Below are positions 23,037 through 32,300 of a DNA stretch of 41,017 nt, one piece after another. Position numbers and translations under genes: made by a program. Under the pieces are notes generated by a model. The model did not search any database, had not been told where the DNA came from, and saw only the letters and a list, made by a program, of their open reading frames with translations. Every line of letters begins with the position of its first letter. Within the stretch, counting starts at the first letter, position 1. This DNA comes from an uncultured Phascolarctobacterium sp. (lineage in GTDB: Bacteria > Bacillota > Negativicutes > Acidaminococcales > Acidaminococcaceae): positions 1 to 41,017 of the forward strand of contig CAUDEF010000018.1 in the NCBI GenBank assembly GCA_958448515.1, in the 5' to 3' direction.

Positions 23037-24682
23037 AATACAACCTCCCTGCCATGCACTTTATGTAAAATTCCCGGTTTCAGCTGCATACGCATACTGT
23101 AAATATCACCGGTATCATAATAACCATGAATTGTTTTAAAATGCTCATAAGCAATTAATTCTGCCTCATCAGCAGCAATTCCGCACTGCTTGGCCTGTTC
23201 CTTCAGCCAGTCAGATAAAATGTCTTTGGCAGCATTCTTATTAAAGTTTTTTGGCAAAGCATTTTTACGGCCGCTTTCAGGAATAATATAATATCCATCA
23301 GTCGTATCAGCACGCAGTCCCGCAGATAAAGTAGGCTTAGCTACTGCCGCTCCAATGGCATTAGCCACCATAGCTCCCTGAGGAATATTGTACGGAATTC
23401 CCATTTGTTCACTTACGGCCTTTACAAGCCCCGGTGCTCCGCCGCCAACTCCAACCAGCTGCTGCGGAATAAAATCAGTGCCTTTAATAATATCATTAAC
23501 TGTATAAACAGGCTGCTTACTCCATTCCTGCAGCATATTATTAATAGCAGCAACAATTTTATCAGCTGCAGCTTTCACAATCAGCTTTGCTTCCTGCATT
23601 ATATTTTCACCAAATCTGCCAATAGCCTGCTCTGATCTTTTTCTGTCGCCAAAATTTACGTAACCGGCAGCAATCAGCGCATCAGATAAAGTAGGTTCTG
23701 TTCCGCCTACTGCCGTAGCAGGTCCCTGCCGCCATGGGCCAATCTGGTATCCTTCAGCATTTTTTGTGATCTGGCTGTCACCGCCAATGCCGATACTGCA
23801 CATATGGAAAGAACGTACAGCCGTAGGATAACCATTAATTACCGCGCCTTTTTTAGACATCAGCGGCAAACCGTTTTCCCAAAAAGCAATATCGGTAGTT
23901 GTTCCACCAACATCAAGAGAAATACTGTTTAAAGAAATATCCAATAAAGCTTCAATGCCAAGAACCGAAGCTGCAGGTCCGGTAAACACGGCTTCTACAG
24001 GCTGCTGCAAAGCCATTTTTAAAGGCAATGTTCCGCCATCAGCCTTTAAAATATGAATAGGTGCATAAACCTTTCTTGCTTCAAGAGCCAGCTCCACACT
24101 GCCGCAAAAATCTCTGAACAATTCGTCCACCGCTGCTGCATAGTAAGCAGAATTGGTTCGTCTTATAAAATTAAGCTCTCCGCTTAACTCACTGCCCAAA
24201 AATACCCTTTCAAATCCGCATTTTTGCAGTCTATCTTTTAGCAGATATTCATTTTGCGGCTCACGTACAGAAAATTTGCCGCTTACAGCGCAGCTGCCCT
24301 TTCCTTTTATAGATAAAAGCTTTTGGTGTCTGCTCCAGTCAATTCCTGAAATAACCTTTCCCCTATGATCAATATAACCACTTACAAAATAAGGCTCCAC
24401 GGGAAATTTATTTGCCACATTCATTCCCGGCCCTGCCATAACTGCCAAAAAAACAGGCTTAAGTCTGTTTTCTGTCAAAGCATTAGTAACTATGGTACTT
24501 GAAATAACTACTCGCTTTATCTCACTGCAGTCCAAGTCTTTTAAAACCCTGTCAACAGCAGACAAAATACATACCAGAATATTATCATGCTGCGTAGGCA
24601 CTTTAGCCTGAGCCACAACCTCCATATCTTTTATAATAACAGCATCGGTAAAAGTCCCGCCGACATCAATACCAAGCAGCAT
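23033..24682 (-). CDS. Hydantoinase/oxoprolinase-family ATP-dependent protein
   Basis: A 549-residue member of the HyuA/oxoprolinase group with the ASKHA-type phosphate loops LLGIDVGGTFTDAV (residues 2–15) and DVGGTTTDIAFWENG. GVGGGAPGLVKAV is also typical. Related enzymes open hydantoins or 5-oxoproline with ATP, or carboxylate acetone with extra subunits. It is shorter than classical HyuA (about 650–700), and no HyuB partner is present. Instead it is coupled by a 4-nt overlap to an HDAC-like gene. The start has AAGGAGGG upstream. The substrate is unknown. Confidence 0.85.
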   Translation of the reverse strand: MLLGIDVGGTFTDAVIIKDMEVVAQAKVPTQHDNILVCILSAVDRVLKDLDCSEIKRVVISSTIVTNALTENRLKPVFLAVMAGPGMNVANKFPVEPYFVSGYIDHRGKVISGIDWSRHQKLLSIKGKGSCAVSGKFSVREPQNEYLLKDRLQKCGFERVFLGSELSGELNFIRRTNSAYYAAAVDELFRDFCGSVELALEARKVYAPIHILKADGGTLPLKMALQQPVEAVFTGPAASVLGIEALLDISLNSISLDVGGTTTDIAFWENGLPLMSKKGAVINGYPTAVRSFHMCSIGIGGDSQITKNAEGYQIGPWRQGPATAVGGTEPTLSDALIAAGYVNFGDRKRSEQAIGRFGENIMQEAKLIVKAAADKIVAAINNMLQEWSKQPVYTVNDIIKGTDFIPQQLVGVGGGAPGLVKAVSEQMGIPYNIPQGAMVANAIGAAVAKPTLSAGLRADTTDGYYIIPESGRKNALPKNFNKNAAKDILSDWLKEQAKQCGIAADEAELIAYEHFKTIHGYYDTGDIYSMRMQLKPGILHKVHGREVVL

Positions 24683-24841
24683 GTATATCCCTCCTTAAAA
24701 CAAACCTTATGATATATTCCACTATACTAACCTAAATACCTGCTAACTATAAATATTAAAACTATCTTCTTTGATAAAGATTATTATTTCACATTTTATT
24801 CAACACTTTGCCCTTCTTCTGCCATAGCTCTATTGTATACT

Positions 24842-24950
24842 AAGGGTGTAGCAAGGAACGAAACTTGCTATAACCCTTCCCATCAAATTCATCATAAACA
24901 GCTTTCCTAAGAGAAACACCCGCACATCCCCTGCGGGTGTTTTCTCTTTT
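24842..24950 (+). ncRNA. Candidate small RNA with C-rich single-stranded motifs
   Basis: The gap of about 315 bp between the hydantoinase-like gene and the small Cys-rich gene has no other gene. It holds a strong hairpin (AAGGGTGTAGCAAG paired with CTTGCTATAACCCTT), then an unpaired linker with CCCTTCCCATC and CTTTCCT, then an 11-bp terminator stem with CATCCCC in its loop. A TATACT -10 sits at 24836–24841, but the -35 is poor. C-rich unpaired motifs that can pair with Shine–Dalgarno sequences are a mark of regulatory RNAs such as RsaE/RoxS. Expression is not shown, and the 5' end is uncertain. Confidence 0.45.
24911..24950 (+). terminator. Terminator hairpin of the candidate sRNA
   Basis: AAACACCCGCA/TGCGGGTGTTT (11 bp), loop CATCCCC, followed by TCTCTTTT on the plus strand. 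Confidence 0.75.
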
Positions 24951-24970
24951 ATACATGTTAATTAAAACAA

Positions 24971-24999
24971 AAAACTCGGGCATAAACCCGAGTTTTTTT
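24971..24999. terminator. Bidirectional terminator
   Basis: A 10-bp stem AAAACTCGGG/CCCGAGTTTT with T-runs on both strands (T7 on plus, TTTTTTGTTTT on minus). It ends the small Cys-rich gene on the minus strand and backs up the candidate sRNA on plus. Confidence 0.85.
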
Positions 25000-25150
25000 A
25001 TTTACTGCTCTCAGCAAATTCTTTCATGCAATAAACTAAAGACTGTTTCTCCCTGTGATTCATAATGCACTCACAGCACTTGCCATGTCTTGGGCAGTCT
25101 GCCTTGGGACAGGTGCAATTTTCTTCATTGCAATGTTTATTTTCCATCAT
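24998..25150 (-). CDS. Small Cys-rich protein (50 residues)
   Basis: A short frame opening with two ATGs behind GGAG, ending in TAA inside the terminator. The protein has nine cysteines, most in CNEENCTCPKADCP and HGKCCECI, followed by MNHREK. The spacing suggests a zinc- or metal-binding knuckle, similar in feel to small Cys-rich proteins of anaerobes (DUF6485-like), but I cannot assign a family with certainty. It follows the unknown 129-residue gene by 14 bp and is probably in its operon. The dense, ordered Cys pattern and ribosome binding site make it a real gene rather than chance. Confidence 0.7.
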   Translation of the reverse strand: MMENKHCNEENCTCPKADCPRHGKCCECIMNHREKQSLVYCMKEFAESSK

Positions 25151-25164
25151 ACTTTCTCCACCAA

Positions 25165-25554
25165 TCATTTATAGCTCTGTAAATCAATGAGCAATTCACC
25201 ATAATGCTCACCGTTATTGGCCAGCATAATATTTAAAGCCCATACCTCAGTACCTGCATCATCTTTTGTTCTTGTAGCCTGCACTTTTTTATTTTCTGTC
25301 TTAAAACCTACAATATCCTCTGCTTCTAAAAGACAAGCCATATCTTTTCTGTTATAAGCAGTAATTGCAAGATCAGAAAACATTACAGTTACCATTAAAA
25401 GCTCGTCCATACGCCAGCATTCCAGACGATAATCCCTGCCGTCACTTAATTTGCCGCAATAGTAACCAACGTCCATAACACCATCATCATCAGGCTCAAA
25501 AGGAGAAGGTACGTAATCAATTCTGCATGGTACAGGATAACTTTTTATTAACAT
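25165..25554 (-). CDS. Hypothetical protein (129 residues)
   Basis: I do not recognise this protein. It is soluble-looking and acidic, with no signal peptide or membrane segment. It opens with MLIKSYPVPCRIDYVPSPFE and has alternating strand-like stretches ending in HYGELLIDLQSYK. The ATG at 25554 follows GAGGAG; the TTG one codon upstream is less likely. It is probably co-transcribed with the small Cys-rich gene downstream, and starts 70 bp after the glycosyltransferase gene stop. It is real by its ribosome binding site, codon use and spacing. Confidence 0.7.
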   Translation of the reverse strand: MLIKSYPVPCRIDYVPSPFEPDDDGVMDVGYYCGKLSDGRDYRLECWRMDELLMVTVMFSDLAITAYNRKDMACLLEAEDIVGFKTENKKVQATRTKDDAGTEVWALNIMLANNGEHYGELLIDLQSYK

Positions 25555-25624
25555 CAATCAATCTCCTCTGCAATAAAATACTTACCCTGCTATTATACCA
25601 CATCATTGTAAAATACTTTACCAT

Positions 25625-27211
25625 TTATCTTCTGAGAAGTACATTCCATACACCGATTTTTTGCTCAATATCCCATTTTGCTGAAGTTTTTTTGTAAAAT
25701 TCATCTGCTGCATTATCTTTTACCAGTATAACATCATAACTTTTTTCATTGATATCTGCATATGGCATAACATTTTTGCTGCTCCAGGAATATGCCTGAG
25801 GTGCAAATCTGTTAACAGCTTCTGAAGGCAATAAACGCACAATCTGCCTGTCTGCATAAAACACAGCCGAAGTAGGATAACATCCGTAAACGCCTATCAT
25901 TTTATCAGTATAATTATGCCGCAAAAACTCGCCTGCATCTTTGGCAGAGCGCTGCATGGAAAAAGGAACAGCAATACAGAAAATTAGAGCAATATACAAA
26001 ACAAGATGCGTACTGCCGATAAGATAAAAAATACTGTATTCTGATTTTATCAAATGGAGGCATAAAACAGCTGTAACCATCATACTCAGCGGAACATAAA
26101 ATAAATTTTCTCCTGCAATATGCCATTTATATACCGCCAAATACGCCGCGCAGATAAGAGTAAAACTGCCAAATAAGGTAAAGACAAGATAAAATTTATT
26201 TTTTATAATATTAAACTGTTTTTCAAGACAGCCTCCAAGAAAAATTGCTAACGGAAAAAGTAAAGGATAGGTATAGGTAAGATATTTGGTAGCCATACAC
26301 TGGTAAAAAACAAATACTGTACCAGCCCATAGCAGCAAAAAGTGCTCTTTTGCAGACCAAACAAAATTCTTCAAAGTAATTTTCTGGTAAAAAATCACCA
26401 AAAATAACCCGCTCCACGGAAATAAAGCCAGTAAATTTACTAATGTATAATAATAAATAACATTATCCCTTGGATGCTCAGAAACTGTTGCCCTGAGAAA
26501 ATTATGCGTTCCAAAAAATACATCGATAAAATCACTGCCATGTAAAACATACATAATTCCGTACCATGGCAGAGCTACAACAAGAAATAAAATAACGCCT
26601 TTTATTAAATGAATGCGCTTCAGAACCTGCCAGTTGCGTTCCTTGATTAAAAAAAGCAATATAATCAACCCCGGCAGCAAAAAGCCAACAGGCCCTTTTG
26701 TCAAAGTAGCCAATGCTCCGCAAAGATACATAAGATAAAAATATCTGCTGTCGCCACTGTATCCAAGATAAAAAAATAATAAAGTACCACTGAAAAATAA
26801 AAATAAAACCGAATCAGTAATTACAGATTTACCTATAAGAAAAAATTCTACACTGCACAAAAGAATAATCGCACTGAAAATCCCCGCCTGCTTGTTATAT
26901 AGCTTTTTTCCGCCCCAATAAACTAAGGCTAATGAAAAAACCGCAAAGAGAGCTGGAAATAATCTGGCTGCAAATTCTGTAAATCCCAGTAATTTAAAAC
27001 TTATGGCTGTCAGCCAGTAGAAAAATATAGGTTTGTCAAACCAGTATTTGCCATAAATTTGCGGAGATAGCCAGTCTCCTGACGTAACCATTTCTTTGGC
27101 AGTTAACGCATAGTTAGATTCTACTGAATCAGTTATCAGCAAACTGGAATTTCCCAAAAAAAGCAGTGCAAACGCCAAAACGGCAAAAATTAAAATTATC
27201 CTGTTTTTCAT
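25625..27211 (-). CDS. ArnT/PMT-like (GT39-type) membrane glycosyltransferase
   Basis: A 528-residue integral membrane protein with about 12 hydrophobic segments, of the dolichyl-phosphate-mannose/ArnT glycosyltransferase superfamily. The first periplasmic loop has the hallmark DSVESNYALTAKEM (residues about 28–41) and WLSPQIYGKYWFDKPIFFYW, with the acidic residue expected for catalysis. LTKGPVGFLLPG is also typical. Such enzymes move a sugar from a polyprenyl-phosphate donor to lipid A, another lipid or a protein outside the inner membrane. It lies directly downstream of a two-component system, separated by about 65 bp with inverted repeats, so regulation by that system is plausible. Confidence 0.85.
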   Translation of the reverse strand: MKNRIILIFAVLAFALLFLGNSSLLITDSVESNYALTAKEMVTSGDWLSPQIYGKYWFDKPIFFYWLTAISFKLLGFTEFAARLFPALFAVFSLALVYWGGKKLYNKQAGIFSAIILLCSVEFFLIGKSVITDSVLFLFFSGTLLFFYLGYSGDSRYFYLMYLCGALATLTKGPVGFLLPGLIILLFLIKERNWQVLKRIHLIKGVILFLVVALPWYGIMYVLHGSDFIDVFFGTHNFLRATVSEHPRDNVIYYYTLVNLLALFPWSGLFLVIFYQKITLKNFVWSAKEHFLLLWAGTVFVFYQCMATKYLTYTYPLLFPLAIFLGGCLEKQFNIIKNKFYLVFTLFGSFTLICAAYLAVYKWHIAGENLFYVPLSMMVTAVLCLHLIKSEYSIFYLIGSTHLVLYIALIFCIAVPFSMQRSAKDAGEFLRHNYTDKMIGVYGCYPTSAVFYADRQIVRLLPSEAVNRFAPQAYSWSSKNVMPYADINEKSYDVILVKDNAADEFYKKTSAKWDIEQKIGVWNVLLRR

Positions 27212-27266
27212 ACTTAAATCACCTACTATAACAGATTGATTTAAGTATATAAAAACATTCTTAAAT
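27212..27266 (-). promoter_or_regulatory. Repeat-rich region upstream of the glycosyltransferase gene
   Basis: A perfect 10-bp inverted repeat ACTTAAATCA/TGATTTAAGT (27212–27221 and 27237–27246) lies just before the ATG. A further ATTTAAG is at 27260–27266 on the minus strand. These may be response-regulator sites, or structure in the mRNA leader around the start. Confidence 0.35.
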
Positions 27267-27276
27267 TTTTATGAAC

Positions 27277-28557
27277 TTACTGCTGTTTATAAAGAACTAC
27301 TCGCATAACCGTTCCACGTGGAAGATTATCCTCGGCAAAAATTCTTCCCCTGTGGAGATTTACTATAGACTGAGCAAGCGAAAGTCCCAGTCCCAAGCCT
27401 CCCTTTTCTCTGTTGCGTACCTTATCCACTCTGAAAAATCTGTCAAAAATTTTCTTCTTATCCTGATCGGAAATTCCTATACCTTCGTCGTAAACACTTA
27501 TATCCAACGCATTTTTTCGGCTTTTTAAAACAAGCTTTACAGAAGTACCATCTGAAGAATACTTTATCGCATTATCAAGCAGGATAACCAGCAGCATATT
27601 TATCGACTCACGATTACCCTTATACAACAATTTCTCAGGACCGATATATTCTAAAATCTGGCGTTTATTTTCAGCTACAAGAGCAAGCTGTTCAGTAACA
27701 TTTTTGCATAATCCGCCTATATCAAATACTTCTCTGGCTAAAGACTCATTTAATTCGTCGCAGCGTACCAGTTTCATTAATGTTCCGGTAAGTGAACTTA
27801 GCCGCTTTACTTCTGTATGCAGCATTTTTAATGTACTGACGGCAAACTCACTGTAGCGGCTTTCTTTATCATCAACTAACCCCTCTACAGCAAGATTCAT
27901 CACTGCCAGCGGCGTACGCATTTCATGCGAAGCATCTGCGGTAAACTGCTTTTGTTTCTCATACATACGATAAATAGGCTGTATATTTTTTTTAGACATT
28001 ACATAGCCGCCCCAGCAGGCAACTACAAACAAAATAAAAGCTACAGACAATAAAATGGTAAAAGTTTCAAAAGCCGCAAAATAATAAAAATCCATGTTTT
28101 TAAACATATATAATCTTGCTACAGGCTTATCATTATCTAACACAGGTGCAACACCAGCAAGATAATGATAACTCTCTCCGTTATCTCCCTTTGCTGACAT
28201 TATAAACGCCGAATTATCCTCCTGCGGCCAGGATGGCATCTGTCTTTTTAAATCTTTTTCAACAATGGCTCCTTTCATCTGGTCCATCAATACCTTTTTT
28301 TCGTCCGTACTTACAAGATAGGCCAGCATAACTCCATCTTCAATAGAAATTCTTGATACAGGAGCCTCTCCTGTAGCGACATACTCTTCTGCTTCATGGT
28401 AAATCTGTCTTATCAAAGAATCCTTTTCATTCTCCAACACTTTATACCAAATCAGCGCATAAGTAGCTGCCACAACAAACAAAATCAAAGTACCAAAAAT
28501 GACAGCATAAGTAAAAGTCATTTTTTTACGCATCTGCTCAAAAACATTATTTAACAT
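27277..28557 (-). CDS. Sensor histidine kinase
   Basis: A 426-residue membrane kinase. Transmembrane segments are at about 14–37 and 160–184, with an extracytoplasmic sensor of about 120 residues between. The HisKA box FTADASHEMRTPL puts the phosphorylated His at 211. The ATPase domain has LLDNAIKYSSDG (N box), DEGIGIS, FDRFFRVDK and GGLGLGLSLA. It phosphorylates the response regulator encoded just upstream, overlapping it by 11 nt. The signal is unknown. Codons before the ATG are in the regulator's coding end, so expression is coupled. Confidence 0.93.
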   Translation of the reverse strand: MLNNVFEQMRKKMTFTYAVIFGTLILFVVAATYALIWYKVLENEKDSLIRQIYHEAEEYVATGEAPVSRISIEDGVMLAYLVSTDEKKVLMDQMKGAIVEKDLKRQMPSWPQEDNSAFIMSAKGDNGESYHYLAGVAPVLDNDKPVARLYMFKNMDFYYFAAFETFTILLSVAFILFVVACWGGYVMSKKNIQPIYRMYEKQKQFTADASHEMRTPLAVMNLAVEGLVDDKESRYSEFAVSTLKMLHTEVKRLSSLTGTLMKLVRCDELNESLAREVFDIGGLCKNVTEQLALVAENKRQILEYIGPEKLLYKGNRESINMLLVILLDNAIKYSSDGTSVKLVLKSRKNALDISVYDEGIGISDQDKKKIFDRFFRVDKVRNREKGGLGLGLSLAQSIVNLHRGRIFAEDNLPRGTVMRVVLYKQQ

Positions 28558-29212
28558 AATAGCCTATACCTCTGGCAGTACAAATAATATTTTCCTGGGA
28601 AATATCTTCTATCTTTTTACGTAAAAAGCGGATGTGCACATCAAGATTATTATCTGTAACATCGTTATTTACGCCCCATACATTATCTAATAAAATTTCC
28701 CTTGTTATAATTCTGCCCCTGTTTCTCAGCAGTAATTCCAGAATTTTAAATTCTTTGGGTCTCAGTTCAATACTCTTTTGCTTATATTCCAAAATATAAT
28801 TATCTCTTTTGAGTACATAATCTCCATAAATAATATCCTTGCTGACGTATTGCACAGGACGGCGCATTAACGCCTCCAGTCTGGCTATCAGTTCTTTAAT
28901 ATCAAACGGTTTTACAAGATAATCATCAGCACCGCTGTTAAGGCCTGCAACTCTTTCCTCTATAGAGTCTTTGGCAGTAAGCATAATAATCTTTCCAGGA
29001 TACTCTTCTTCTCTCAGACAGCTGCACAGATCAATGCCACTTATACCTGGAAGCATCCAGTCCATAATGATAATATCAAAGCTGTCATTATAACAAAGCT
29101 TATAAGCTTCTTTTCCGTCCTGTGCCCAGGTAACTTTTATCTTTTCTTTTTTTAATAATGCTACTAATAACGCACCCAGATTATGGTCATCTTCAACAAG
29201 CAGCACATTCAT
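28547..29212 (-). CDS. OmpR/PhoB-family response regulator
   Basis: A 221-residue regulator with a receiver domain (residues 1–115) and a winged-helix DNA-binding domain (about 125–221). Acidic residues E7–D8–D9, phospho-acceptor D51 (IIMDWMLPG) and the Lys of DDYLVKPFD are intact. The output domain ends VDVHIRFLRKKIED-like (here LDVHIRFLRKKIED) and TARGIGYYV. It is the first gene of the two-component operon. Its targets probably include the GT39 gene downstream, which is inferred from location and shared ATTTAAG motifs. Confidence 0.94.
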   Translation of the reverse strand: MNVLLVEDDHNLGALLVALLKKEKIKVTWAQDGKEAYKLCYNDSFDIIIMDWMLPGISGIDLCSCLREEEYPGKIIMLTAKDSIEERVAGLNSGADDYLVKPFDIKELIARLEALMRRPVQYVSKDIIYGDYVLKRDNYILEYKQKSIELRPKEFKILELLLRNRGRIITREILLDNVWGVNNDVTDNNLDVHIRFLRKKIEDISQENIICTARGIGYYVK

Positions 29213-29310
29213 AATTTCACCTTCTCTTCCAGCACTTTCATATTTATTTTATCATTTTAAGCTCCAATTCTTTTCTTAAATACAGTAAATGTCACAAAAC
29301 ATTTACAAAT

Positions 29311-29349
29311 AAAAATACCTCAAAATCTTAAAGATTTTGAGGTATTTTT
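29311..29349. terminator. Terminator of rpoC (bidirectional)
   Basis: A 17-bp perfect stem AAAAATACCTCAAAATC with its complement and a TTAAA loop, flanked by A and T runs. It ends the rpoBC transcript 20 bp past the rpoC stop. Confidence 0.92.
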
Positions 29350-29367
29350 ATTTTACTTTAAAAACAA

Positions 29368-32300
29368 TTATTCGTTTTCGTCTCTGTTAACATTGTATTT
29401 AATCTTGATATCGCGATAACGGCTCATACCTGTACCTGCAGGAATCAATTTACCAATGATAACATTTTCTTTCAGGCCTAAGAGCGGATCAACTTTGCCT
29501 TTAATTGCAGCTTCTGTCAATACGCGAGTTGTTTCCTGGAAGGAAGCTGCAGAGAGGAAGGAATCAGTTGCCAAAGATGCTTTGGTAATACCAAGCAGGA
29601 TAGGACGTCCTTCAGCCGGATCTTTACCTAACTCAAGCATTTCTGCATTTTGCTGTTCAAATTCTGCTACATCAACGTATTCGCCCGGAAGCATTGTAGT
29701 ATCACCGGATTCTTCAATACGAACTTTACGCATCATCTGGCGAACCATAACTTCAATGTGTTTACTGTTAATATCTACACCTTGAGATTTATAAACGCCA
29801 ACAACCTGCTGTACAAGGTAACGTTGGGTTGCTTTTACGCCGCTGATACGCAATACATCATGCGGATTGAGAGAACCTTCTGTCAGACGGTCGCCTTTTT
29901 CAATGTAAGCGCCTTCTTTAACAGCCAGTTTAGAACCATAAGGAATAGCATATTCCTGACCCAAACCATCTTCACCAGTTACAATTACGCGACGGCTGCC
30001 GCCTTCTTCGATAATGTGTACATAACCGGTATTTTCGGTAAGCATACCAGGATGTTTCGGTTTACGTGCTTCAAACAATTCTTCGACACGAGGCAAACCT
30101 TGGGTAATATCGTCACCGCCTGCAACGCCGCCGGTGTGGAAGGTACGCATGGTAAGCTGGGTACCAGGTTCACCGATGGACTGAGCTGCGATAGTACCAA
30201 CTGCTTCACCAACTTCAACATTTTTGCCTGTAGCAAGGTTGCGGCCATAGCATTTACGGCATACACCAAATTTAGCTTTACAGGTAAGTACGCTGCGGAT
30301 TTTTACGGTTTCACGCAATTTGCAGATTGCTTCTGCCATATCCTCAGTAATGTATTCATTAATGTGGAAAAGTACATTACCATTTTCATCACAGATATCC
30401 TCTGCCAGATTACGGCCGATAATACGGTCATGGAGGGATTCAATAACTGTTTGTTTATTTTTGCCTTCAGTAATTGCTTCAACTTCAATACCGGCAATTT
30501 CATTGTTGCGGATGCGCAGTTCTTTTACAGTACCGTCATTTAAGATAGTATCAATAAGAGCTTCGGTCATAAATTCTCCGGCATGAGCAAGAACAGTACC
30601 TTCGCCATTTACAATGTCAACAGCAATTTCTTTGTTCAGGAAGTTATGCATCATGGCTTCTTTCATAACGCTGTTTGCATATTCATCACTGATATTAATG
30701 CGAACTTTTTCATATTCTTCGCCGTTCATATCGTCTGCAACATAGAGAGAAACTTCTTCTACTTTGGCAGCAATAAGTTTTTTATAAACTTCTTCACTGA
30801 TGACAGTATCAGCTTCAGCAATAATATTGTCTTCTGCACCCATAATTCCGGCAGCTAAAGTACGGCCAAGAACTTTTTCACGGGTTTTGTTCTGGCTGCA
30901 GCCCAGAATAGCTTTGCACAGACGGTTACGTTCTTTAACAAGATTCATGCCTACAATATCGCAGTCATCTTCACGAACAATAACGTCCTGAGCAACGTCA
31001 ACAAGACGACGGGTCAGATAACCGGAGTCTGCTGTACGAAGAGCAGTATCGGCCAAACCTTTACGAGCACCGTGAGTAGAAATAAAGTATTCCAAAATGG
31101 TAAGACCTTCACGGAAGTTTGCTTTAATAGGACGGTCAATAATACGACCGGATGGATCGGCCATCAAACCACGCATACCAGCCAGCTGACGAATCTGTTG
31201 TACGTTACCGCGCGCACCAGAGTTAGCCATCATGTATACGGAGTTGAATTTATCCATGGTGCTCGCCATAAGTTTTTCAGTAACTTTATCGGTAGCCTGA
31301 GTCCACAGGTCGATAACTTTACGATAACGTTCATCAGCACTCATCAAACCACGGCGGAACAGTCTTTCTGTCTTATCAACTTCTTTTTCTGCTGCATCAA
31401 GAATTGCTGCTTTTTCAGCAGGAATTTTAATATCGGAAGTTGCAATGGAGATACCTGCTTTACATGCGTTGTCATAACCCATTTTCTTTACGGTATCAAG
31501 AATTTCAGCAGTACGCAGATTGCCATAAAGTTTATGAGCTTTAGCAACCAGTTTACCTAATTCTTTTTTATCCATTAATTTGCCAAGATGCCATTCTTCT
31601 TTGCCATCAGCATTAACTTCTTTATGGTAATAGCGAATTTCTTTAGGCAATTCGCTGTTGAAAATAGTATTACCAACAGTTGTTGTTACAAGGCTGTAGC
31701 CTTCATTTTTCTCTTCGCCTTCAATTTCACTGTTAGAAATATAAACTTTGATTAAAGCCTGTAAATCTACAACTCCATGGAAGTACGCAAGCTGTGCTTC
31801 GTCGATACTGGAAAAACGACGTCCTTCGCCTTTAGCGCCTTCTTTAATAATAGTCAGATAGTAGGAACCCAAAACCATATCTTGTGTAGGTACAGCAACA
31901 GGTTTACCGTCTTTAGGAGCAAGAATATTATTTACAGACAGCATCAGCATACGTGCTTCTGCCTGAGCTTCAACCGAAAGGGGCAGATGGACAGCCATTT
32001 GGTCACCGTCAAAGTCAGCGTTATAAGCAGTACATACCAAAGGATGCAGTTTAATTGCACGGCCTTCGGACAAAATAGGTTCAAATGCCTGAATACCAAG
32101 TCTGTGCAAAGTCGGTGCACGGTTAAGGAGTACCGGATGTTCTTTGATTACTTCTTCCAGAACATCCCATACAACGGTGTTTGCACGTTCAACCATGCGT
32201 TTTGCACTCTTGATATTAGTAGCTTCACCGCTGCTTACAAGGCGTTTCATAACAAATGGTTTGAACAGTTCCAAAGCCATTTCTTTCGGCAGACCGCATT

